Shown: positions 47,441-56,746 of the stretch, piece by piece
Position numbering within the stretch: position 1 is the stretch's first letter
Layout: each line of letters opens with the position of its first letter
Assembly: GCA_013289585.1 (NCBI GenBank)
Contig: JABCZR010000001.1
Coordinates: 372,001 to 436,000 of the forward strand
Length of the DNA stretch: 64,000 nt
Origin: Acidobacteriota bacterium
Lineage (GTDB): Bacteria; Acidobacteriota; Terriglobia; Acidiferrales; UBA7541
Reading direction: 5' to 3'
Notes under the pieces: generated by a model
What the model saw: only the letters and a program-made list of their open reading frames with translations
What the model was told of the DNA's origin: nothing
Databases searched by the model: none
Program-made: the position numbers and the translations under genes

Positions 47441-47550
47441 CGCTTAGAGCTGAGCTGGAGATTCCAGCAGGTGTCGAAGTATTTGGGCCAGTCAGTTGAA
47501 TCGAGAAGTGTCCTGCGTTTGCGCTACAAAAATTCGAGTAAGAATAAAGC

Positions 47551-47964
47551 TTAGCCGTTCCCCACTGCGCGGATTGGGATCGTAACCGTCGAGGCCGTCT
47601 CCGAAGAGGCCAGCATGTGGCACCGGCCGTCGAATATCCCACCCGGATCAATCACCATGCACGGCGCGTGAACTTCCCCCGTGACCACTCCCTTGGCTTC
47701 AATCTCTACACGTCCCTTTGCAAAAATCACGCCGTCAAATCGCCCCGAAATCACTACACGATTCCCTTCGATCTGACCTTCGACTTTGGCGCCTTCTCCA
47801 AGCACCACCGTCTGATCGGAAATGATGTTGCCCTTCACATTTCCATCAATGCGAAACGTTCCAGTAACCGTCAGCGTGCCTTCCAGCGTTACGCCTTGGT
47901 CGATGAATCCTGTCCACTCTTCACTGATGCCGTTCTTCGAAGCACTTGGCCACTTCCATGCCAT
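47551..47964 (-). CDS. Bactofilin (polymer-forming cytoskeletal protein)
   Basis: The 137-residue protein is a compact bactofilin: the right-handed beta-helix is visible as regular repeats, FIDQGVTLEGTLTVTGTFRIDGNVKGNI, VVLGEGAKVEGQIEGNRVVISG, RFDGVIFAKGRVEIEAKGVVTGEV. Bactofilins polymerise without nucleotides and scaffold envelope or chromosome-segregation proteins. It lies 131 bases downstream of parB on the same strand, an arrangement reminiscent of Myxococcus, where bactofilins help position ParABS. Confidence 0.92.
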   Translation of the reverse strand: MAWKWPSASKNGISEEWTGFIDQGVTLEGTLTVTGTFRIDGNVKGNIISDQTVVLGEGAKVEGQIEGNRVVISGRFDGVIFAKGRVEIEAKGVVTGEVHAPCMVIDPGGIFDGRCHMLASSETASTVTIPIRAVGNG

Positions 47965-48095
47965 AGCAATCCCCCAAATACACTACTACTCTAGCCGTGT
48001 GTGCGAGCAAGTCAACGCAGCATTAAAGATGAGTTGTCGAATGAAACGACTGCACCGATGGACAGTAGTCTTGCAGCGTCTGGAAGATCACAGCG

Positions 48096-49022
48096 TCACT
48101 TCATCAAGCGATCGTAAATGCCCATCAACTGCGCGTCATCGTAATACTCGAGCACCAACTGCCCCGGGCGCATTTTTGTCTTCTGACGCAAGAGCACCTT
48201 CGTCCCAAGGTGCCGCTGAAGCTCTTCCAGCGCCGATCGAATATTCGCGTCCACATGAATTTCAGCCGCGGCCTGATTGTTTCGCGCGCGCCGTGATGCC
48301 AGGCGTTCAATCTGCCGGACCGTCAGCCCCCCGCGTGCACCGCGTTGCGCATACCGCATTCGGAGCTGCGAATCCTGCACGGCAAGCAATGCCCGGCCAT
48401 GCCCAGCAGTGAGCTTACCTTCCTCGATCCAATCCTGAATCGTCGGCTCCAGCTTCAGCAAGCGGATTGAATTCGCCACAGTTGCGCGGTCCTTGCCGGT
48501 CCGCTCTGCCACGGCTTCTTGTGTAAGCTGGAACTCATCCATTAATCGTTCGAACGCGCGAGCCGCTTCAATCGCGTTCAAATCTTCCCGTTGGATGTTC
48601 TCGACCAGCGTCATTTCCAACGCGAGTTCGTCTGGCACTTCGCGGACAATCACCGAAACTTTGTTTAGACCTGCACGTTGCGCAGCCCGCCAGCGGCGTT
48701 CCCCGGCAATGAGCTGAAAACGCGAACCGATCGGTCGAACAACCAATGGCTGAATGATCCCGCTTGCCTGAATGGAGCGTGCCAATTCGTCCAGCGATTC
48801 TTCTCGAAACCGCGTTCGCGGCTGGTAAGGGCTGGGCTCAACCAGGTCGATATCGACCTGCTGAGGCCCGGGATGTACCGCCTCGCGTGCAGGAGCAGCT
48901 GCTGCGCCGCTTGCGGTCGTTGCTTGAGGTTGAATGGGAGGAACTTCAGGCTGAGCTTGTGGCTCAGGCTCCCGAATGAGCGCTCCTAGCCCCCGTCCCA
49001 GCGCGTTTCTCGGCATTGGCAA
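48096..49022 (-). CDS. parB: Chromosome-partitioning protein ParB
   Basis: The 308-residue protein begins with a basic LGRGLGALIRE leader, then the CTP-binding and parS-loading core (NPYQPR-like SPYQPRTRFREE, FQLIAGERRWRAAQRAG, LVENIQREDLNAIEAARAF), a helix-turn-helix (LTQEAVAERTGKDRATVANSIRLL) and a C-terminal dimerisation domain. The start overlaps the end of parA by about 59 bases. Five parS-like palindromes lie upstream of parA. It loads on parS and spreads as a CTP-dependent clamp. Confidence 0.96.
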   Translation of the reverse strand: MPMPRNALGRGLGALIREPEPQAQPEVPPIQPQATTASGAAAAPAREAVHPGPQQVDIDLVEPSPYQPRTRFREESLDELARSIQASGIIQPLVVRPIGSRFQLIAGERRWRAAQRAGLNKVSVIVREVPDELALEMTLVENIQREDLNAIEAARAFERLMDEFQLTQEAVAERTGKDRATVANSIRLLKLEPTIQDWIEEGKLTAGHGRALLAVQDSQLRMRYAQRGARGGLTVRQIERLASRRARNNQAAAEIHVDANIRSALEELQRHLGTKVLLRQKTKMRPGQLVLEYYDDAQLMGIYDRLMK

Positions 49023-49770
49023 TTACCTCCTGGGCGAGTTGGGTGTAGCCCTCAGCCCCTTTGCTATGAATATCGTAGAAAATGATTGGTTTTCCAAAAC
49101 TCGGCGCTTCCGCCAGCCGCACATTCCGCGGAATCACGCTTTGGAATACCTGCGTCCCAAAGAAACTCCGCAAATCCGTGGCGACCTGACGAGAAAGCGT
49201 CGTCCGCTCATCGAACATAGTCAGCAGAATCCCCTCGATTTCCAGGCTTGGATTCAGTGTCCGCCGGATGCGCATCAGTGTATCCAGCAGTTCCGACACA
49301 CCCTCCAAAGCCAGGTATTCGCACTGTATGGGAATCAACACGGCACTGGCAGCTACCAGGGCATTCAGGGTCAACAGGTCCAAGGCTGGAGGGCAATCGA
49401 GTATGATAAACCGATACTTATCCTGCAGCCCCTTAAGCGCAGTCTGCAGCTTGTATTCGCGATTTTCAGCATTGACAAGCTCGACGGCGGCTCCAGCGAG
49501 GTTTTTGTCGGCGGGGACGACATCTAACCAATCTACTTGTGATTTTTGAACGATTTTGTCGAATGACTCATTCAGAATGAGGATGTGATACAGCGTCCGG
49601 CGTGATGGATCTTTCGGGAACCCGATCGCTGCGGTCGAGTTTGCCTGAGAATCGCAGTCGATTAGGAGCGTTGGTTGTTCAGCGGCAGCGAGGCAGGCGG
49701 CCAGATTTACCGCGGTTGTAGTCTTTCCAACTCCACCTTTTTGGTTTGCAACCGCAATAATTCGAGCCAA
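48964..49770 (-). CDS. parA: Chromosome-partitioning ATPase ParA/Soj
   Basis: The 268-residue protein, read from TTG 49770, begins (M)ARIIAVANQKGGVGKTTT with the deviant Walker A Lys at residue 16, then LLIDCDSQANST, IILDCPPALDLLTLNALVAA and the NVRLAEAPSFGKPI loop typical of Soj. A TTG at 49818 would add 16 residues without homology; TTG 49770 is preferred because it matches the usual family start and has GAGG upstream. It uses ATP to move ParB-parS complexes over the nucleoid. parB overlaps its 3' end. Confidence 0.95.
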   Translation of the reverse strand: MARIIAVANQKGGVGKTTTAVNLAACLAAAEQPTLLIDCDSQANSTAAIGFPKDPSRRTLYHILILNESFDKIVQKSQVDWLDVVPADKNLAGAAVELVNAENREYKLQTALKGLQDKYRFIILDCPPALDLLTLNALVAASAVLIPIQCEYLALEGVSELLDTLMRIRRTLNPSLEIEGILLTMFDERTTLSRQVATDLRSFFGTQVFQSVIPRNVRLAEAPSFGKPIIFYDIHSKGAEGYTQLAQEVIANAEKRAGTGARSAHSGA

Positions 49771-49820
49771 ACAGTCCCTCGCCAGCGAAAATTTAGCAAA
49801 TGTAACCCCACGTTGCAAGA

Positions 49821-49836
49821 TGTTTCACGTGAAACA
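49821..49836. other. parS site 1 (canonical)
   Basis: TGTTTCACGTGAAACA is an exact copy of the consensus parS 16-mer, 51 bases upstream of the likely parA start, so ParB bound here may also regulate parAB. Confidence 0.95.
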
Positions 49837-49875
49837 TTTGTCCGCCAGTGAAAATCTCGCCAATTCCCCCCAAAA

Positions 49876-49891
49876 TGTTCCATGTGGAACA
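49876..49891. other. parS-like site 2
   Basis: TGTTCCATGTGGAACA keeps the parS arms in the C/G variant but has CATG instead of CACGTG at the centre, so binding may be weaker. Confidence 0.7.
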
Positions 49892-49926
49892 CTCTCCCAA
49901 CCTTACTCTCGAACCAACCTTCGCTC

Positions 49927-49942
49927 TGTTCCACGTGGAACA
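49927..49942. other. parS site 3 (symmetric variant)
   Basis: TGTTCCACGTGGAACA is a perfect palindrome with the intact CACGTG core and one symmetric change in each arm from consensus. Confidence 0.85.
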
Positions 49943-50036
49943 ACCTCCTATTCCATCCCCGCTGCAGGGTTTCCACTCTGAGGGGCCTACCCAAACAGCT
50001 TAGGCCGCGCTGCTATCTCCACACAGGTTAAGCATT

Positions 50037-50052
50037 TGTTCCAGGTGGAACA
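50037..50052. other. parS-like site 4
   Basis: TGTTCCAGGTGGAACA differs from site 3 only at one central base (C to G), breaking the CACGTG core. Confidence 0.65.
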
Positions 50053-50095
50053 CAGACGACGCGATGGACAAAAGATGGGTTGGTCCGAGTTTCAT

Positions 50096-50111
50096 GTTTC
50101 ACGTGGAACAT
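50096..50111. other. parS site 5 (hybrid)
   Basis: TGTTTCACGTGGAACA joins the canonical left arm to the variant right arm around an intact CACGTG core. It lies 92 bases from the rsmG stop. Confidence 0.85.
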
Positions 50112-50202
50112 CGTCCTTCAACACCCCATGCGAAGTTGACTCGCAGACAGGCAACGGTAATAGAATTTGTTGACCCACGTTGCCTGTGAAAATCACTTGT
50201 TT

Positions 50203-50868
50203 CTAAGTGGTCGAGCCGACACTCCCGACCTTGCTGGTTCCCACGAGCAGTAGTCGCCTCAAGGAGTTTGGCACCGCCATAGGCTCTCGCCACTCCCAAG
50301 TGGGTATCTTCTGAATCTCCGGCAGGTCCCGGGCTCCGATCCAAAGGATAACCTGTTTCGCTGCAATCTGTTCCGAACGAGCCCACTCCAGAAAAGGGGC
50401 AAACTCCCCCAAGGCCCGCGAACATACAAAATCGAGCGGCGCGACTTCCTCGCCAAGCTCCTCATAACGACCAACAAGCACCCTTGCTTCCGTAAGTCCA
50501 AGGTCTCGAACCACTTCCGCGAGGAAGGTGGCCTTCTTGATGCTCGATTCAATTAGAAAGACCTGCAAATCCGGCCGCATGATCTTCAGGGGCAATCCAG
50601 GAAATCCGCCTCCGGACCCCACGTCGGCGAGCCGACCGTTTTCCACAGGAACGGCCACTGCTGCATACATGGATTCGCAAAAATGACGATTCAGTATCTC
50701 CAGAGGGTCGCGGATCGCCGTCAAATTCATCTTTTCGTTCCAGGTCAACAGCACCCTTATATATTGCTGAATTTGAAGCACTTGCTCGTCATTGGCGGAG
50801 AGTTGAAATTCCGCAAGAGCTCTGCGAATGATCTCCGCGGATAGGGGGGCGGGGACTGGAGTTGTCAT
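50203..50868 (-). CDS. rsmG: 16S rRNA (guanine527-N7)-methyltransferase RsmG
   Basis: The 221-residue protein has the RsmG pattern: LLTWNEKMNLTAIRDPLEILNRHF, then the SAM-binding ADVGSGGGFPGLPLKIMRPD, LIESSIKKATFLAEV, and FVCSRALGEFAPFLEWA. It methylates G527 of 16S rRNA, and loss gives low-level streptomycin resistance in other bacteria. In many bacteria it follows mnmG; no mnmG is present here. It is upstream of parA on the same strand, separated by the parS cluster. Confidence 0.94.
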   Translation of the reverse strand: MTTPVPAPLSAEIIRRALAEFQLSANDEQVLQIQQYIRVLLTWNEKMNLTAIRDPLEILNRHFCESMYAAVAVPVENGRLADVGSGGGFPGLPLKIMRPDLQVFLIESSIKKATFLAEVVRDLGLTEARVLVGRYEELGEEVAPLDFVCSRALGEFAPFLEWARSEQIAAKQVILWIGARDLPEIQKIPTWEWREPMAVPNSLRRLLLVGTSKVGSVGSTT

Positions 50869-50894
50869 AACAGTAAACGATGTTCTCCTCGGAT

Positions 50895-51611
50895 TCAGCT
50901 GAGCGTTTCGTTGGTAACTACTTGTTTTTCAATTAGATACCGTGGACCCGCCATTCCTGCAACCACGTCCACTGCCGTATGCCAGAAAATCACCGGAACC
51001 AGACTATCATACGCCATACGGCCACTTCCGAGTACCGCGCCGATTACCATTGTGCTCAGGAATCCACCACGACCCTGGTACAGATGAGCCAGTCCGAACA
51101 GGATGGAAGAAACCAAAATCGCCAGCCAGACTGGCGATCCCAGGCGCGCTAGAACCGCCATGGCGAATCCTCGATATAGGAATTCTTCGCAAAGCCCGGC
51201 AGTAACTGCAAGTGCAAGAAACGGAAGCAGTTCCACGGTCGACTGCGGCAAAACGCGCTCAGCGATGGCTTGTATTACTCCCCGACTCTTGGCCGGAATT
51301 CGTCCCATGCGTCTCAAATTCAGCCACTGAAGAACTGCGATGGTCGCGCCGCCGATGATGGCCGCTGAAATAAGACTGGTCGTGTTATGCGCAGTCAGTC
51401 CCATCTCCGCCGCCCTATAGCCATGGACCCAGGCGCGCCACGTGACCACAGCGACTGCTAACCATTGGAACGCAATCGTCGAAGCGTAGAGCGCAATCCT
51501 CTCCACAGAGCTGACCTGCGGCTTCGCGATTAACTTTTTCAATCGCAATCTCCCGCGCCACGGAATAATTACGGCGAGCACAAAAAAGATCAGCGCGAAG
51601 TCCCAGGACAT
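50895..51611 (-). CDS. CPBP-family intramembrane metalloprotease (CAAX/Abi)
   Basis: The 238-residue membrane protein has the three CPBP motifs: Glu142-Glu143 and Arg147 in CEEFLYRGF, His176 in FGLAHLYQG, and His211 in FWHTAVDV, within at least six hydrophobic segments. All likely catalytic residues are present. Bacterial members process peptides or prenylated substrates, or give immunity to bacteriocins; the substrate is unknown. It lies 26 bases upstream of rsmG on the same strand. Confidence 0.87.
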   Translation of the reverse strand: MSWDFALIFFVLAVIIPWRGRLRLKKLIAKPQVSSVERIALYASTIAFQWLAVAVVTWRAWVHGYRAAEMGLTAHNTTSLISAAIIGGATIAVLQWLNLRRMGRIPAKSRGVIQAIAERVLPQSTVELLPFLALAVTAGLCEEFLYRGFAMAVLARLGSPVWLAILVSSILFGLAHLYQGRGGFLSTMVIGAVLGSGRMAYDSLVPVIFWHTAVDVVAGMAGPRYLIEKQVVTNETLS

Positions 51612-51729
51612 CCGCCGATAAGAACATGTTCAAGCCTTGTGCGCAACCTGTCGTCGGATTTCGCGAAACAGAATGTTACGAGCAATGTCCACCCGGCATC
51701 CCTATAATGCTATTTCGAGAGGTGACACT

Positions 51730-52809
51730 TTGGCGGATCAAGTGAAGTTGACCTCGATGGCAAAGGCCGCGGGCTGCGCCGCGAAACTAAATCCGGCCAC
51801 GCTGGACGCCGTGCTGCGCGGACTGCCACGCCAAACCGATCCAAACGTACTTGTTGGATTTGACACCAACGACGACGCCGGAATTTATTTGCTGGGCGAA
51901 GGTCACGCTCTCGTGCAAACCGTTGATTTCTTCACTCCGATCGTCGACGATCCGCATCTTTTCGGACAGATTGCCGCGGCCAATGCACTAAGCGATGTCT
52001 ATGCCATGGGTGGCAAGCCGGTTTCCGCACTCTCCATTGTTGGTTTTCCTGAAAAAGGCGACCCCGCTATCCTCGAGCAGATCATTCGGGGCGGCCTTTC
52101 AAAAATGAACGAAGCGAAATGCAGCGTTATCGGCGGCCATTCCATTCGAAACGAAGACATGCTCTTCGGCTACGCTGTCACCGGCATCATCAATCCGCAT
52201 CGAATTTGGCGAAATGTCGGCGCGCGCACGGGAGACGTTTTGCTTTTCACCAAGCCGCTGGGCACGGGGGTCATCACCACCGCGCTGAAGAAAGAGCGTG
52301 CCACTCCCGAATCTCTCGCAGCAGCCGTCGCCGCCATGACGACTCTCAATCGCGATGCCGCCGCTGCCCTGCAGGAGATTGACGAAAAATTCCCCGGCGC
52401 GAGTCCCATCCACGCCGTCACAGACGTCACCGGTTTCAGCTTGTTGGGCCACGCCCGCGAAATGGCGCTCGGTGATCCAACTCATGGCATCGATACCGTC
52501 TCTTTCGAAATCGATCACCGCGCCTTCGTCTATCTTCCAGGCGCCGTCGAAGCCGCCCGCGAAGGCCACCTCTCCGGCGGCCTGAGAAATAACCGCGCTT
52601 TCATCGGCGATTGCGCTATTTTCGACGCCACCGTCCCCTCTGAATACCAAGACTTGCTTTTCGATCCCCAGACCTCCGGCGGCCTGCTCATCTCCATCGC
52701 ACCGGAATCCGCCCACGCCGCCATCACCGCACTCGACCGCCAAGGTGTCTCCGCCCTCCGCATCGGTAGTGTCTTTGCCAAGAAAAATCCGCTCATTCTT
52801 GTTCACTAA
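51730..52809 (+). CDS. selD: Selenide, water dikinase (selenophosphate synthetase)
   Basis: Read from TTG 51730, the 359-residue protein aligns at once with E. coli SelD (347): VKLTSMAKAAGCAAKL carries the catalytic Cys16 and Lys19. It continues with DPNVLVGFDTNDDAGIY, TVDFFTPIVDDPHLFG, ANALSDVYAMGGKPVSAL, GGHSIRNEDMLFG, VTDVTGFSLLGHAREM and DPQTSGGLLIS. Cys, not selenocysteine, is used. A TATAAT at 51703-51708 lies between the ATG at 51685 and the TTG, and AGAGG precedes the TTG, favouring TTG. SelD makes selenophosphate for selenocysteine or selenouridine; no selA or selB gene is in the window. Confidence 0.94.
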   Translation: MADQVKLTSMAKAAGCAAKLNPATLDAVLRGLPRQTDPNVLVGFDTNDDAGIYLLGEGHALVQTVDFFTPIVDDPHLFGQIAAANALSDVYAMGGKPVSALSIVGFPEKGDPAILEQIIRGGLSKMNEAKCSVIGGHSIRNEDMLFGYAVTGIINPHRIWRNVGARTGDVLLFTKPLGTGVITTALKKERATPESLAAAVAAMTTLNRDAAAALQEIDEKFPGASPIHAVTDVTGFSLLGHAREMALGDPTHGIDTVSFEIDHRAFVYLPGAVEAAREGHLSGGLRNNRAFIGDCAIFDATVPSEYQDLLFDPQTSGGLLISIAPESAHAAITALDRQGVSALRIGSVFAKKNPLILVH

Positions 52810-52847
52810 AATTCAGAATGCTGAAGAACACTCGATAAGCTTCAACA

Positions 52848-54041
52848 ATGGACACCATCACCCACGGCATCGCCGGCGCGCTCATCGGGAAGGCCGTATT
52901 TCACGGCGAAGACATGTTCGCTTTCCGCCCCATCAACCGCGGCCGGATCATCACCTGGTCGTTGATGCTTGGCGCCATTTTTCCCGATTCCGACGTCTTC
53001 CGGGATTTTTTCTCCAGCGACATACTTCTGATCATTACCTGGCACCGCAGCCTCACACATTCGCTCGTTCTTCTTCCGCTCTGGGCCGTAATTCTCGCGG
53101 CCATCACACAAGCATTCGCCCGCTGGCGAAAATGGGAAGCGCCTTCCTTCGCGATGCTTACCGCGATCTACGCCCTGGGCCTTCTCAGTCATATTTTGCT
53201 CGACCTGGTCACATCGTTCGGCACCATGATCTGGTCCCCTTTGCAATGGTCCCGACCCGCCTGGGATCTCATCTTCATCGTGGATTTCTCGCTGACAGCC
53301 CTTTTCCTCGTGCCGCAGTTGCTCGCGTGGGTTTATTCCCATCCCGAAAAAGTAAAACCGCGCGCCCTGGGAATGTGGCTGGTATTTTTGCCGGCTCCGT
53401 TGCTCATCGCCAGAATTGGCGAAATTGTCGGCGCGCCGATTTCTGGGCGCGTCATCTTGGGCGCCACACTTATTTTCACCGCGCTCTTTCTATTACCGGC
53501 ACTCCAGGGCTGGGGCATCAAAATAAAGCATGACAACTGGAATCGCGCGGGATTGTTTGCCTCCCTTGTTTACGTGGCGCTCACACTTTTCGCACATCAT
53601 GTTGCGTTCGCGCGCATCCAGAAGTTTGCCGAACTCGATCATCTGCAAGTTCAGTCCATCGGCGCGCTGCCGCTTCCACCGTCTCTCTGGCATTGGGATG
53701 GCCTGGTTCGCACGCCTCGCGGCGTCTACGAGCTCCGCATGGACCTGAGTGAAAAATCCGCAAGCGAAACGGATCTGCTCGCGCACGAACATCATTACTA
53801 CCCGGATGCCTATCCGAACTCCTACATCGCCGCCGCCCGGCTCCTGCCCGAAGTCCAGAAGGTGATGTGGTTCTCGCGTTTCCCCGTCACGCGCTTCCAC
53901 AAAGAAGGCGATGTAGCCGTAGTGGAGATCGCCGACATCCGTTTCATACAAACGCACCGCGACCGCCCCGCAGGCTTCACTTATCGCGTGCGTTTCGACA
54001 TCAACGGAAATGTTTTGTCAAAGGGTTGGGCCGCGAGGTAG
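52848..54041 (+). CDS. Membrane-bound metal-dependent hydrolase (YdjM/DUF457 family)
   Basis: The 397-residue protein opens MDTITHGIAGALIGKA, a family hallmark, followed by IFPDSDVFRDFF with acidic metal ligands, WHRSLTHSLVLLPLW and LLSHILLDLVTSFGT with the conserved His/Asp pairs. About seven hydrophobic segments follow, then a soluble C-terminal domain of some 120 residues. E. coli YdjM is SOS-controlled, but no LexA site was recognised here. The substrate is unknown. It follows selD after 38 bases in the same direction. Confidence 0.85.
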   Translation: MDTITHGIAGALIGKAVFHGEDMFAFRPINRGRIITWSLMLGAIFPDSDVFRDFFSSDILLIITWHRSLTHSLVLLPLWAVILAAITQAFARWRKWEAPSFAMLTAIYALGLLSHILLDLVTSFGTMIWSPLQWSRPAWDLIFIVDFSLTALFLVPQLLAWVYSHPEKVKPRALGMWLVFLPAPLLIARIGEIVGAPISGRVILGATLIFTALFLLPALQGWGIKIKHDNWNRAGLFASLVYVALTLFAHHVAFARIQKFAELDHLQVQSIGALPLPPSLWHWDGLVRTPRGVYELRMDLSEKSASETDLLAHEHHYYPDAYPNSYIAAARLLPEVQKVMWFSRFPVTRFHKEGDVAVVEIADIRFIQTHRDRPAGFTYRVRFDINGNVLSKGWAAR

Positions 54042-54062
54042 GACAGGCATTCCTGCCTGTCC
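54041..54062. repeat. GGACAGGCA hairpin repeat, copy 1
   Basis: GGACAGGCA and TGCCTGTCC pair perfectly around TTCC, followed by TCTTTTCT. It may act as a terminator for the upstream gene. Related hairpins lie at 56747 and 57530, so it belongs to a local repeat family. Confidence 0.65.
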
Positions 54063-54099
54063 TCTTTTCTTATTCCAAGTTCTTATTTCAATGAGGGAA

Positions 54100-54630
54100 C
54101 TACCGAGCAGTTTTCTTATCCGCGGGATGAATAACCACCTGCCGCTCTTCACCCACGCCGATGCTTTCCGTTCGAACGCCAGTCATCTCTTTCAACGCCA
54201 GATGCACAATTCGCCGCTCCCGCGATGACATGGGGTTCAACTGAAACGGTTGCCGCGAACTTTGCACGCGCTCCGCAGCTATTCGCGCCGTCATCCGCAG
54301 CTCTTCAAAACGCAGCGCCCGGTAACCCGCGCTGTCAACATGGATTTTCTCATGGTATGCCGGTTCCAGCCGCAGCGCCTTGAACGCCAGGTGCTCAAAC
54401 GCCTTCAAAACTTCCGCGTTATGCCCCAGCAGAATCTCCTTATCCCGGCCGTCGAGATCGGCAAGCACTTCCGCATCCCCCTCTACACCCGCCGTACCGG
54501 GGGCAACGGCACGAACGCTCACCTTCAGGTCGAGTCCAGAACAGCGCACGGTGCTCTCCAGAAAATTCCTCAGCGCCTCGGCCGTTGCTTCCCGGTCCAG
54601 CTTGCCATCGCGGATGAGTTCTTGGGTCAT
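54100..54630 (-). CDS. RNA-binding protein Jag/KhpB (KH and R3H domains)
   Basis: The 176-residue protein has a KH-like domain with DKEILLGHNAEVLKAFEHLAFKAL and a C-terminal R3H domain around LNPMSSRERRIVHLALKEM (Arg-x3-His). The order fits KhpB/SpoIIIJ-associated Jag, although the separate Jag-N domain is not obvious. These proteins bind RNA and affect cell elongation and division. It is the last gene of the rpmH-rnpA-yidD-yidC series, 51 bases after yidC. Confidence 0.9.
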   Translation of the reverse strand: MTQELIRDGKLDREATAEALRNFLESTVRCSGLDLKVSVRAVAPGTAGVEGDAEVLADLDGRDKEILLGHNAEVLKAFEHLAFKALRLEPAYHEKIHVDSAGYRALRFEELRMTARIAAERVQSSRQPFQLNPMSSRERRIVHLALKEMTGVRTESIGVGEERQVVIHPADKKTAR

Positions 54631-54681
54631 ATGGCGTTCGAACGAATCGTGTCTCGCCGGCGATTCCGAAATCTTCTTTAC

Positions 54682-56436
54682 TTACGATTTCTTTCCGCGC
54701 ACGGGCTTGGCCGCGGCGGGCATCGGATGCGCCCGGTTCAGGTACATCTGCTGCACGATTCCCACCAGGTTGCTTGTGAGAATATACACTGCCAGCCCGC
54801 TGGAGAACGGGAAAATCACAAACATTCCCGCCATGCTGATCGGCATGAATTTCATCATTGCCTGCTGTTGCGGATCCGTCGCCGTCACCGGCGTCATCTT
54901 CGATACCATATACATCGAAAGCCCCATCGTCAGTGGAAGAATGTAGAACGGGTCTTTCGACGAAAGGTCCGTGATCCACAACCAGTGCGCGTGGCGCATC
55001 TCGATGGCTCCGCGCAACGCGGTGTTCAGCCCGATCCACACCGGCATTTGTAGCAGCATCGGTATGCATCCGCCGCCGATGCTGATGCCTTCGCGCTGAT
55101 AAACAGCCATGACCTCCTTGTTCATGTCTGCTTTCTTCGGGTCGTTGAACTTGTACTTCTTATAGCGCTCCTGGATGGCCTTGATTTCCGGCGCCACGCG
55201 CTGCATTTTCAGCGTCGTCTTGTAGCTCGAAATCCTTAGCGGAAAAAATAGCGTATTGACGATGAGCGTCAGTACCACGATCGCCCAGCCCCAATTGGGA
55301 ATGTAGTCGTGCAGCCACTTCAGCGCGTGGAACATGGGTTCGGCGATAAATTCCAGCCAGCCGAAATTCACCAGCCCGTTCAACGGGGGATTCATCTTCT
55401 TCAGGTCGTCGTAATCCTTCGGACCCACAAAGACCCGTAATGCCACCGGCTGCGCCGATGTTGCCGTCGCAACTTCCGGCACCGGCTCCTGCGTCTCCTG
55501 ACCATTTGCTTGGACCGTTCGCGATGCTTTCCAATAGCGTGTTTCCAGTGTGCCCGGCGCCGCCCCGTTCGCGGGCAGGAACGCCGCCGTAAAATAGCGA
55601 TCTTCGATCCCCACGAAATCTTTCCCACCTTGCCAGACGCCCGGGCCCCACTTGTCCGGCCCATCCAGCTTCTTGTAGGGCAGGCTCGTGATCTTTCCGT
55701 TCTCGCCGTAGTACGTCGAAACCGTTTCCACAGGAGCAGGATCCCTCACGGTCAAATCGCCAAAGCCGCCCAGCCAGCCGATTCCCGCGGTGATGGGCCT
55801 TCCATCCAGCTTGGCGGACGTCTCCACGCGGACCACGTAAGTGTGGTCAAACCGGAAATGTTTCGTGATCTCCAGGTGGCCGTCGCTCCATACGAATTGC
55901 ACATCGGCCGGAGCGTGCAGCGTTTCCGCGCCGGACGTACTCTGATAAAGCCCGGCATTCGCGGCGTTCTGCAGTTGCTCATCATCCAGCACAACGGCAA
56001 AGGGCCAGCCGGTTTGCTGGGATGCGGCCGGATGCACGACGTCCAGCACGCGCTGCGGCTTCGCATCATCCATGTATTTCTTTAGTTGCCAGCTCTTCGC
56101 CACCGCGCCGCGGTTCGAAATCTCCACACGATAAAGATCATTTTCGATGACGATCGTGCGCTCTTGGGTATCGCTCTTTGGCGGAACGCTCGTCGCGGGC
56201 GCTGGCGAAATCGCCGTCGCTGGATTTGGCGCTTGTGAAGTATTCGCAGCCGGCGATGTCGCGGTACCCGGTATCGCCGGAGCGCTCTGCGCCGGCCGGT
56301 TCATTTGTTGCGGCGGAGCCTGCGGCTTTGGCCCGAAATATTTTGCCCACAGGAGAATCACACCCATCGACAACAGCGATGCCGCAAGGATCCGGAGCTC
56401 CGGGCTGAACTTGTCCTTCTGTCCCGGCAAGCTCAC
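54682..56436 (-). CDS. yidC: Membrane protein insertase YidC
   Basis: The 584-residue protein has TM1 ([19 protein letters not shown]), a Pro/Ala-rich linker, a large periplasmic beta domain (PGTATSP linker to about residue 330), and the conserved insertase core: [15 protein letters not shown] with the groove Arg, then [20 protein letters not shown] and [20 protein letters not shown]. It ends with a basic tail (KPVRGKKS). The large periplasmic domain is typical of diderms. Its start overlaps the yidD stop by four bases. Confidence 0.96.
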   Translation of the reverse strand: MSLPGQKDKFSPELRILAASLLSMGVILLWAKYFGPKPQAPPQQMNRPAQSAPAIPGTATSPAANTSQAPNPATAISPAPATSVPPKSDTQERTIVIENDLYRVEISNRGAVAKSWQLKKYMDDAKPQRVLDVVHPAASQQTGWPFAVVLDDEQLQNAANAGLYQSTSGAETLHAPADVQFVWSDGHLEITKHFRFDHTYVVRVETSAKLDGRPITAGIGWLGGFGDLTVRDPAPVETVSTYYGENGKITSLPYKKLDGPDKWGPGVWQGGKDFVGIEDRYFTAAFLPANGAAPGTLETRYWKASRTVQANGQETQEPVPEVATATSAQPVALRVFVGPKDYDDLKKMNPPLNGLVNFGWLEFIAEPMFHALKWLHDYIPNWGWAIVVLTLIVNTLFFPLRISSYKTTLKMQRVAPEIKAIQERYKKYKFNDPKKADMNKEVMAVYQREGISIGGGCIPMLLQMPVWIGLNTALRGAIEMRHAHWLWITDLSSKDPFYILPLTMGLSMYMVSKMTPVTATDPQQQAMMKFMPISMAGMFVIFPFSSGLAVYILTSNLVGIVQQMYLNRAHPMPAAAKPVRGKKS

Positions 56437-56732
56437 GAATGCACCTCATTATTTTGTGTGGCCGCGGCGCGGCTGGCGGAAGTCTCAACCGCATTCGTCT
56501 CTGATGACATGATTTCCCATTTCTCCGGAACCGGATCAAGCCCAAACCTGCGCGAAAGCGGCTGGCAGCGCAGCAGCCGTTTCGTTCCCAGCCACACTCC
56601 ACGCGCCACGCCAAACCGTTCAATCGCCTCATACGCATACCGCGAACAAGTCGGCTCGAACCGGCAGTTCCCCGCGAATAGAATTGATAAGTAAGCTTTG
56701 TAGAATCGCAGTGCGAACAGTGCCACACGCAC
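56433..56732 (-). CDS. yidD: Membrane protein insertion efficiency factor YidD
   Basis: Read from GTG 56732, the 99-residue protein begins [19 protein letters not shown] and contains [20 protein letters not shown], the diagnostic YidD motif with its Cys, then [24 protein letters not shown]. About 27 extra residues follow, rich in Ala/Ser/Asn. The longer frame to 56909 has no homology upstream and overlaps rnpA, so the internal GTG was chosen. YidD assists YidC insertion of membrane proteins. Confidence 0.9.
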   Translation of the reverse strand: MRVALFALRFYKAYLSILFAGNCRFEPTCSRYAYEAIERFGVARGVWLGTKRLLRCQPLSRRFGLDPVPEKWEIMSSETNAVETSASRAAATQNNEVHS

Positions 56733-56746
56733 TCCGACACCTGGTA

